56,513 bases of DNA, from assembly GCA_050123335.1 (NCBI GenBank), contig JASFHH010000008.1:1-56513 (forward strand), written 5' to 3'. Position numbers and translations under genes: made by a program. The notes beneath the pieces were generated by a model. The model worked only from the letters and a program-made list of their open reading frames with translations, searched no databases and was not told the origin of the DNA. This stretch comes from JASFHF01 sp050123335 (GTDB lineage Bacteria; Pseudomonadota; Gammaproteobacteria; UBA12402). Below, piece after piece: positions 50,569-56,513 of this stretch; the stretch's first letter is position 1, and each line of letters starts with the position of its first letter.

Positions 50569-53016
50569 CTACTTTTTTTTAGATTTTGATTTAGATTTGG
50601 ACTTAGCTTTAGATTTTGTTTTTACTTTTGTTTTAGTCTTTGGTTTAACTTTAGTTTTTGCTGTAGCTGGTTTAGCTAACGCTAGTCTAAACACATCATC
50701 AATCCAACGCACTGGATGAATTTTTAACTGATCGGTAATGTTATTTGGTATTTCTTTTAAATCTTTACTATTTTCTTCTGGAATAATTACCTGTTTAATA
50801 CCGCCGCGGCGTGCTGCTAAAAGTTTTTCTTTCAAACCACCAATAGGTAATACTTCTCCACGTAAAGTTATTTCACCGGTCATAGCAACATCTGCCCGCA
50901 CTGGATTTTTAGTAAGCACAGAAACTAAAGTAGTACACATTGCAACACCCGCGCTTGGACCATCTTTAGGTATTGCACCTTCAGGCACATGAATATGAAT
51001 ATCATTTTTTTCAAAAATTTCCGGTTTAATGCCTAAACTACTGGCACGGTTTCTAACTACCGATAATGCTGCCTGCACTGATTCCTGCATGACTTCACCT
51101 AACTGACCAGTAATAATTGCATTACCTTTCCCAGGCATAATTGCCGATTCAATCGAAAGTAATTCACCGCCTACTTCAGTCCACGCTAAACCAGTAACTT
51201 CACCAATCTGATCTTCTTTTTCAGCCTCACCAAAACGATATTTACGCACGCCTAAATATTCTTCAAGATTTTCAGATTTAATCCTAACTTCTTTGCGCGA
51301 CGATTTTTGTAAAATTGATTTAACTACTTTACGACAAATTTTTGCAATCGCGCGTTCAAGATTACGTACACCTGCTTCACGCGTATAATAACGAATAATA
51401 TCGCGCAATGCATCTTCAGAAAAAGTAATTTCGCGGGCAAGCAATCCGTTTGCTTCCAATTGCTTTTTAATCAAATGACGTTGTGCAATATTAATTTTTT
51501 CATCTTCAGTGTAACCTGCAAGTTCAATCACTTCCATACGATCAAACAATGGGGGCGGAATCGCAATAGCGGTATTTGCCGTAGTCACAAACATTACATC
51601 TGATAAATCATAATCAACTTCTAAATAATGATCATTAAAAGAATTATTTTGTTCTGGATCCAAAACTTCTAATAATGCTGACGCAGGATCACCACGAAAA
51701 TCCATAGCCATTTTATCAACTTCGTCAAGCAAAAATAATGGATTGCGCACACGTGTTTTAGTAATATTTTGAATAATCTTACCAGGCAAAGCTCCAATAT
51801 AAGTTCGACGATGACCGCGAATTTCAGCTTCATCACGCATACCACCTAACGACATGCGAACAAATTTACGGCCTGTTGCATGCGCAATTGATCTGCCTAA
51901 TGAAGTTTTACCTACTCCAGGAGGACCAACTAAACATAAAATCGGACCTTTTAATTTTTCTACACGACTTTGCACCGCCAAATATTCAATAATCCTTTCT
52001 TTAACTTTTTCCAAACCATAATGTTCATCATTTAAAATTTTCTCGGCTTTATCCAAATCACGATTAATTTTCGATTTCTTTTTCCAGGGAACATTAATTA
52101 ACGCATCTAAATAATTTCTGCAAACCGTTGCTTCAGCAGACATTGACGGCATCATTTTTAATTTTTGCAATTCTGTTTTGGCTTTAGCTCGCGCTTCTTT
52201 TGACATCCCGGATTCAGCAATTTTTCTCTCTAACTCTGTAATTTCATCATGTCCACCTTCGACATCGCCAAGCTCTTTTTGAATTGCTTTCATTTGCTCG
52301 TTTAAATAATATTCACGCTGCGACTTGTCAATCTGACTTTTAACCCGCGAATTAACTCGCTTTTGAATTTGTAATGTATCAATACCATTTTCCAGATATT
52401 TAATTAACAAATTCAATCTCGCTCTTAATTCATGTGCTTCCAATAAATTCTGTTTATCTGTTATTTTCAGCACCAAATGCGCGATCATAATATCAACTAA
52501 GCGATTAACATCATCAATATTTTCCAAAGTTCCCAAAATTTCTGTTGGAATTTTTTTATTCAGCCTTACATACTGCTCAAATAAAACCTCAGCGGTATGC
52601 AACAAAATTTCTATTTCACGATCTTCTTTAACTTCGTGTTCTAAGACATTGACTTTAGCTAACAAATAATCTTGTTCTTGGATAATTCTTTGGATCTGGG
52701 CACGCTGTTCACCCTCAACCAAAACTTTCACTGTACCATCAGGTAATTTCAACAACTGCAAAATAGAAGCAATTGTGCCAATTTTGTACAACTCGTCTTC
52801 TTTAGGCTCTTCAATTTCAGCATCAAGCTGCGTTACCAACAATACTCGCTTGGTATTATTCATCGCTTTTTCAAGCGCCAACACCGAAGACTTTCTACCA
52901 ACAAACAACGGTATTACCATGTTGGGATAAACCACCACATCACGCAAAGGTAAAACCGGAAATTCATCAATTTGTACAATTTCGTCGTTCTCTTTATGTT
53001 CTTTTTTCACAGCCAT
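50569..53016 (-). CDS. lon: ATP-dependent protease Lon
   Basis: The 815-residue protease has the LonN domain, the AAA+ Walker A GPPGVGKTSLG and the protease dyad: Ser688 in PKDGPSAGVAM and Lys731 in GGLKEK. It degrades damaged and regulatory proteins. The last about 33 residues are a repetitive Lys/Thr/Ser tail (TKVKPKTKTKVKTKSKAKSK), not found in E. coli Lon (784 residues). It follows clpX; hupB, its usual next gene, is about 2.5 kb further on. Confidence 0.97.
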   Translation of the reverse strand: MAVKKEHKENDEIVQIDEFPVLPLRDVVVYPNMVIPLFVGRKSSVLALEKAMNNTKRVLLVTQLDAEIEEPKEDELYKIGTIASILQLLKLPDGTVKVLVEGEQRAQIQRIIQEQDYLLAKVNVLEHEVKEDREIEILLHTAEVLFEQYVRLNKKIPTEILGTLENIDDVNRLVDIMIAHLVLKITDKQNLLEAHELRARLNLLIKYLENGIDTLQIQKRVNSRVKSQIDKSQREYYLNEQMKAIQKELGDVEGGHDEITELERKIAESGMSKEARAKAKTELQKLKMMPSMSAEATVCRNYLDALINVPWKKKSKINRDLDKAEKILNDEHYGLEKVKERIIEYLAVQSRVEKLKGPILCLVGPPGVGKTSLGRSIAHATGRKFVRMSLGGMRDEAEIRGHRRTYIGALPGKIIQNITKTRVRNPLFLLDEVDKMAMDFRGDPASALLEVLDPEQNNSFNDHYLEVDYDLSDVMFVTTANTAIAIPPPLFDRMEVIELAGYTEDEKINIAQRHLIKKQLEANGLLAREITFSEDALRDIIRYYTREAGVRNLERAIAKICRKVVKSILQKSSRKEVRIKSENLEEYLGVRKYRFGEAEKEDQIGEVTGLAWTEVGGELLSIESAIMPGKGNAIITGQLGEVMQESVQAALSVVRNRASSLGIKPEIFEKNDIHIHVPEGAIPKDGPSAGVAMCTTLVSVLTKNPVRADVAMTGEITLRGEVLPIGGLKEKLLAARRGGIKQVIIPEENSKDLKEIPNNITDQLKIHPVRWIDDVFRLALAKPATAKTKVKPKTKTKVKTKSKAKSKSKSKSKKK

Positions 53017-53101
53017 AAAATACCTCTACAAAGTAAAATTGCTTAACTCCTACTTTGATCTTAGGTAGTTTCTGTAAGTAAATCAAGAATTTTAATATGG
53101 G

Positions 53102-53164
53102 GGCCAGGTCTTTACTAATTACAAGTGCTTTGTTTGCTGCTTTGTAATTAGTAAAGACCTGGCC
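53102..53164. repeat. Hairpin element with conserved core, lon-clpX gap
   Basis: GGCCAGGTCTTTACTAATTA and its perfect complement form a 23-base stem (53102-53124, 53142-53164). The centre is ATTACAAGTGCTTTGTTTG then CTGCTTTGTAAT. The same core, in reverse, lies in the element at 24471-24538, although the outer stems differ. It may terminate clpX transcription. Confidence 0.8.
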
Positions 53165-53167
53165 TCT

Positions 53168-54403
53168 TTATCGAACAATTTCCGGTTTGGCTTCACCAAG
53201 AATCACTGCCTGATTGACTTTAACTTTTTTGACTTTTTTAGCTGAAGGTAATTCATACATTAAATCTAGCAAAGCATGCTCCAAAATTGAACGTAAACCA
53301 CGCGCGCCAGTTTTACGATCAATAGTTTTTTTGGCAATCGCTTCTAATGCATCTTGAGTAAACTCAAGCTCAATCCCTTCCATTTCAAACAATTTTTTAT
53401 ACTGCTTAACTAAAGCATTTTTCGGTTCAGTTAAAACTTGAATTAACGCGTCGTTATCCAGCTCATCTAAAATCGCAACTACTGGCAATCGACCTACAAA
53501 TTCTGGAATAAGACCATATTTGATTAAATCCTCCGGCTCGATTTGACGTAAAATTTCACCAATTTTATCTTTATGATCTTTACTATGAACCTCCGCACTA
53601 AATCCAATCCCAGATTTTTTGGTACGTTCCGCAATCACTTTCTCTAAACCATGAAAAGCTCCGCCACAAATAAATAAAATATTTGCAGTATTAACGTGTA
53701 AAAACTCCTGATGCGGATGTTTGCGACCACCCTTTGGCGGTACCGCAGCAACTGTTCCTTCAATTAATTTAAGCAATGCCTGCTGTACTCCTTCACCAGA
53801 AACATCTCGCGTAATTGAAACATTCTCAGTTTTCTTGGTAATTTTGTCTATTTCATCAATATAAACAATTCCTTGAGATGCTTTTTTGACGTTATACTCG
53901 CAGTTTTGTAGCAGCTTTAAAATAATATTTTCTACATCTTCACCAACATAACCTGCTTCAGTTAAAGTAGTAGCATCTGCCATCGCAAACGGCACATGTA
54001 AAATTTTTGCCAAAGTTTGTGCTAATAAAGTTTTACCACTACCAGTTGGCCCAATTAGTAAGATGTTACTTTTAGCAAGTTCAACATCGTCTTTAACTTC
54101 GCTTCGTAACCTTTTGTAATGATTATAAACTGCAACTGATAATGCCTTTTTGGCATAATCCTGACCAATAACATATTCAGCTAAAATATCATTAATTTCG
54201 TGCGGTTTAGGCAGTTCCACTTCTGGGGAAAGAATATCAATGGTATTTTCTGCAGACTCTTGTTCAGCCAAAGCATCATTGCATAAATTAATACATTTAT
54301 CACAAATATATGCGCCAGCTCCTGCGACCATATGTTTAACTTTATTTTGCGGCGCACCGCAAAATGAACATTTATGAATTTGTGTTTCGTCTTTCTTAGT
54401 CAT
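53168..54403 (-). CDS. clpX: ATP-dependent unfoldase ClpX
   Basis: The 411-residue AAA+ protein has the zinc finger CSFCGAPQNKVKHMVAGAGA to CDKCINLC, Walker A GPTGSGKTLLAQTLA and sensor-2 RKTGARGLRSILEHAL. It feeds unfolded proteins to ClpP. It follows clpP with no gap. Length is close to E. coli ClpX (424). Confidence 0.97.
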   Translation of the reverse strand: MTKKDETQIHKCSFCGAPQNKVKHMVAGAGAYICDKCINLCNDALAEQESAENTIDILSPEVELPKPHEINDILAEYVIGQDYAKKALSVAVYNHYKRLRSEVKDDVELAKSNILLIGPTGSGKTLLAQTLAKILHVPFAMADATTLTEAGYVGEDVENIILKLLQNCEYNVKKASQGIVYIDEIDKITKKTENVSITRDVSGEGVQQALLKLIEGTVAAVPPKGGRKHPHQEFLHVNTANILFICGGAFHGLEKVIAERTKKSGIGFSAEVHSKDHKDKIGEILRQIEPEDLIKYGLIPEFVGRLPVVAILDELDNDALIQVLTEPKNALVKQYKKLFEMEGIELEFTQDALEAIAKKTIDRKTGARGLRSILEHALLDLMYELPSAKKVKKVKVNQAVILGEAKPEIVR

Positions 54404-55021
54404 TTATTCCCGCTTTTCCATAATGTCATCAACTAAATTATAATCAACCGCCTCTTTCGCACTCATAAAAAAATCACGATCAGTGTCTTTTTGAATCCGA
54501 TCCAAAGGCTGATTTGTATGTTTCGCTAAAATATTATTTAATTGATCACGTACTTTCAAAATTTCCTTGGTATGAATTTCAATATCAGTTGCTTGACCCT
54601 GAAAACCACCTAACGGCTGATGAATCATTACTCTAGCATGCGGTAAACAATATCTTTTCTTTGTAGCCCCTGCAGCCAAAATAACCGCCCCCATACTTGC
54701 AGCTTGCCCAACACATACGGTACTCACATCAGGTTTAATAAACTGCATTGTGTCATAAATTGCCAAACCGGCAGAAACTACACCGCCCGGTGAGTTGATA
54801 TATAAGCTAATATCTTTATCCGGATTATCAGATTCAAGAAACAATAATTGTGCAACTACTAAATTAGCCATGTGATCATCAACTTGACCAACCATAAACA
54901 CTACACGCTCTTTTAACAAACGTGAATAAATATCAAATGATCGCTCCCCTCGAGAAGTTTGCTCAATCACCATGGGGATTAATCCTAAATCATTAATCGG
55001 TTGAACGTGGTTGTCATTCAT
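54404..55021 (-). CDS. clpP: ATP-dependent Clp protease proteolytic subunit
   Basis: The 205-residue serine protease has the nucleophile in CVGQAASMGAVILAAG and His in HARVMIHQPLGGFQGQATDI. The tig-clpP-clpX-lon order is canonical. Its start overlaps the tig stop by 4 bases. It forms the tetradecameric chamber with ClpX. Confidence 0.97.
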   Translation of the reverse strand: MNDNHVQPINDLGLIPMVIEQTSRGERSFDIYSRLLKERVVFMVGQVDDHMANLVVAQLLFLESDNPDKDISLYINSPGGVVSAGLAIYDTMQFIKPDVSTVCVGQAASMGAVILAAGATKKRYCLPHARVMIHQPLGGFQGQATDIEIHTKEILKVRDQLNNILAKHTNQPLDRIQKDTDRDFFMSAKEAVDYNLVDDIMEKRE

Positions 55022-56316
55022 GATGCACTTACCTCTTCTAAACTAATAGTCTTCTTGTCTACCTTAGCAGACTCTAACAATTTCGCAACAATTTGCTCTT
55101 CAAGATTAAGTTGATCAAAATAAGCCCGGCGTTCTTTATCTGCCATATACCAATCAATTATTTTTTGCGGATCTTCATGTGATTGTGCATAAGTTTCAAT
55201 GATTTCACGAACCCTGTCAGAATTTGGTTCAAGCGTATACATGTTGATTACTTCTAACATTAACAATCCTAAAGTTACCCTACGTATCGCCTGCTCTTTA
55301 AAAATATCTTTATCAATTTCAGGCATTTGCTCTTTTTGCATATTAGGTGGAAACTGCTGCATGAATTGCTGATGCAAGACTTCCTTTTCATTTTCAATTA
55401 ATACATTCGGTATTTCGATTTTATTTAATTCCAATAGTTTATCTAAAACCGCATTTTTATTTTTTGCTTCCAGCGCAGCTTTTAAATCTTCTTGTAATTT
55501 AGTACGCACATCTTCACGCAACTTTACAAAACCACCTTCTTTAATTCCTGCTTTTTTAGCAAACTCATCATCTAATTCCGGCAAATTAGATTTAGAAACT
55601 TTGTGCATTTTAATTTTAAATATTGCCTTTTTCCCTGCGCTGGCTTTATGATGATAATCTACTGGAAATGTAACATCAATATCCCGCTCATCTCCAGCTT
55701 TCATACCAACAATTCCATCTTCAAAACCAGGAATCATTGAGCCTGATCCCAACACCAATGGAACTTCTTTGCCTGCACCATTTTCAAGCGGCTTATCATT
55801 AATAAAACCCTCAAAATCAATAGTAACCTGATCACCATTTGCAGCAGTCTTATCAATTTCTTCCCAAACAGCATGCTGCTCTCGTATTTTCTCGATTGCT
55901 TTATCGACATCTTCATCTGTTACTACAGCTTCAAATTGTGAGATAGCAACATCTTTTAAATCAGTCAACTTAATCTCAGGATAAACCTCAAAAGTAGCCT
56001 CATAAACCAGAGGTTTATTTGCCTCAAATTGCTTAATCTTAATTTCTGGTCTACCTGCCGGCTTTAATTTTTCTTGCATAACCGCATCGGTAAAACTTGA
56101 TTGCAATTGATCATTTAAAATTTCTTGTCGTACTGCATTGCCATAACGCTGTTCCAACACTCTTTGCGGTACTTTACCTGGCCTAAAACCATCAATTTTT
56201 GCTGTTTTAGCAATTTCAGCAATGCGCTTTTCTATTGCTTGATCAATTTTATCACTTGGCATTTCAATGGTTAACCTGCGTCCTAACCCACTAGTCGTCT
56301 CAACAAAAACTTTCAT
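55018..56316 (-). CDS. tig: Trigger factor
   Basis: The 432-residue ribosome-bound chaperone has the ribosome-binding signature GFRPGKVPQRVLEQRYG near residue 45, a central FKBP-like PPIase domain (GDQVTIDFEGFINDKP, LVLGSGSMIPGFEDGIVGMK), and the helical C-terminal domain. Length matches E. coli Tig (432). It is the first gene of the tig-clpP-clpX-lon block. Confidence 0.97.
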   Translation of the reverse strand: MKVFVETTSGLGRRLTIEMPSDKIDQAIEKRIAEIAKTAKIDGFRPGKVPQRVLEQRYGNAVRQEILNDQLQSSFTDAVMQEKLKPAGRPEIKIKQFEANKPLVYEATFEVYPEIKLTDLKDVAISQFEAVVTDEDVDKAIEKIREQHAVWEEIDKTAANGDQVTIDFEGFINDKPLENGAGKEVPLVLGSGSMIPGFEDGIVGMKAGDERDIDVTFPVDYHHKASAGKKAIFKIKMHKVSKSNLPELDDEFAKKAGIKEGGFVKLREDVRTKLQEDLKAALEAKNKNAVLDKLLELNKIEIPNVLIENEKEVLHQQFMQQFPPNMQKEQMPEIDKDIFKEQAIRRVTLGLLMLEVINMYTLEPNSDRVREIIETYAQSHEDPQKIIDWYMADKERRAYFDQLNLEEQIVAKLLESAKVDKKTISLEEVSAS

Positions 56317-56335
56317 ATTTACACCTTATATTGAT

Positions 56336-56376
56336 GGTGTCAGACACCGCCGGCAATGCCGGCGGTGTCTGACACC
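56336..56376. repeat. GGTGTCAGACACC hairpin repeat upstream of tig
   Basis: The same 13-base arms as at 14209 and 15131 enclose a third, different core, GCCGGCAATGCCGGC. The 41-base hairpin is perfect. It lies between tig and tRNA-Leu and could be a terminator or a mobile REP-like unit. Confidence 0.85.
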
Positions 56377-56382
56377 TAATCC

Positions 56383-56464
56383 TGCGAAAGGAGAGACTCG
56401 AACTCTCACGGGTTGCCCCACTGGAACCTAAATCCAGCGCGTCTACCAGTTCCGCCACTTTCGC
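56383..56464 (-). tRNA. tRNA-Leu (anticodon UAG)
   Basis: The minus strand folds into a class II tRNA. The acceptor stem is GCGAAAG/CTTTCGC, the D arm begins GGCGGAACTGGTAGACGC, the anticodon stem CTGGA/TCCAG holds the loop TTTAGGT (anticodon TAG), and the long variable arm TGGGGCAACCCGT precedes the T arm. Length is 82 with the discriminator A. CCA is not encoded. It lies upstream of tig. Confidence 0.94.
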
Positions 56465-56471
56465 GTTGGCG

Positions 56472-56496
56472 GGGTCAAGTCTTGAATTTTGGAATT
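56472..56496. repeat. 25-base repeat shared with 30112-30136
   Basis: GGGTCAAGTCTTGAATTTTG then GAATT matches the reverse complement of 30112-30136 at 24 of 25 bases. It lies at the window edge beyond tRNA-Leu. A larger element may continue outside the window. Confidence 0.65.
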
Positions 56497-56513
56497 CGTC
56501 TTAAATTAAGTCA

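Noticed and set aside
1..56513. CRISPR array
   Set aside because: I looked for regularly spaced direct repeats and cas genes. The repeats here are palindromes and scattered hairpins at irregular spacing.

Overview
The window looks like part of the chromosome of an AT-rich gammaproteobacterium. The gene orders lepA-lepB-rnc-era-recO, plsX-fabH-fabD-fabG-acpP-fabF-mltG-tmk-holB and tig-clpP-clpX-lon-hupB are all gammaproteobacterial. Low G+C, many palindromic repeats (one family of a kind I associate with Rickettsia, Wolbachia and Legionellales), a GacA/LetA-type regulator and a large RHS toxin locus suggest a host-associated member of the Legionellales (Coxiella/Rickettsiella/Berkiella-like). 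That lineage call is inference; no rRNA is present.

Layout. 1-8.5 kb: recO (cut by the window edge), an arsR-arsP-like pair inserted on the other strand, then era, rnc, lepB, lepA, bamD and divergent rluD. 8.5-18.2 kb: a small unknown gene, then the minus-strand holB-tmk-mltG-fabF-acpP-fabG-fabD-fabH-plsX-rpmF-yceD block for fatty-acid synthesis, replication and translation. 18.4-25.8 kb: a plus-strand ferredoxin-wrbA-GH130 operon converges on a minus-strand set (FucP/NagP-like transporter, N-acetylglucosamine kinase, SIS-domain protein, NagA, second GH130). Together these look like a route for phosphorolysis of mannosyl-N-acetylglucosamine and use of GlcNAc. 26.0-26.7 kb: GacA/UvrY/LetA-type response regulator.

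26.7-47.6 kb is an accessory island. A 2373-residue secreted SpvB/VCBS/RHS protein (35378-42499) is followed by a predicted exported immunity protein and then by at least two displaced RHS C-terminal toxin tips, each with its own predicted immunity gene (32819-34486). A third toxin/immunity remnant lies at 28008-28585, cut by a REP-associated transposase (RAYT) element. A complete group II intron (about 30391-32710) sits within the array. Upstream of the RHS gene lies a predicted outer-membrane barrel protein with Ig-like domains, possibly an export or display partner. A Lys-rich unknown protein (45609-47618) follows.

47.6-56.5 kb: tRNA-Val, hupB, a probable fusion of an outer-membrane barrel with a PagL-type lipid A deacylase, a stand-alone riboflavin-kinase domain protein, a probable 38-residue membrane peptide, then lon, clpX, clpP, tig and tRNA-Leu.

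At least six families of inverted or palindromic repeats are scattered through the window. One family has inserted in frame into holB and, as a half copy, into the RHS gene; another encodes the C-terminus of FabD. All functional calls rest on motifs and gene order read by eye; no database search was run.
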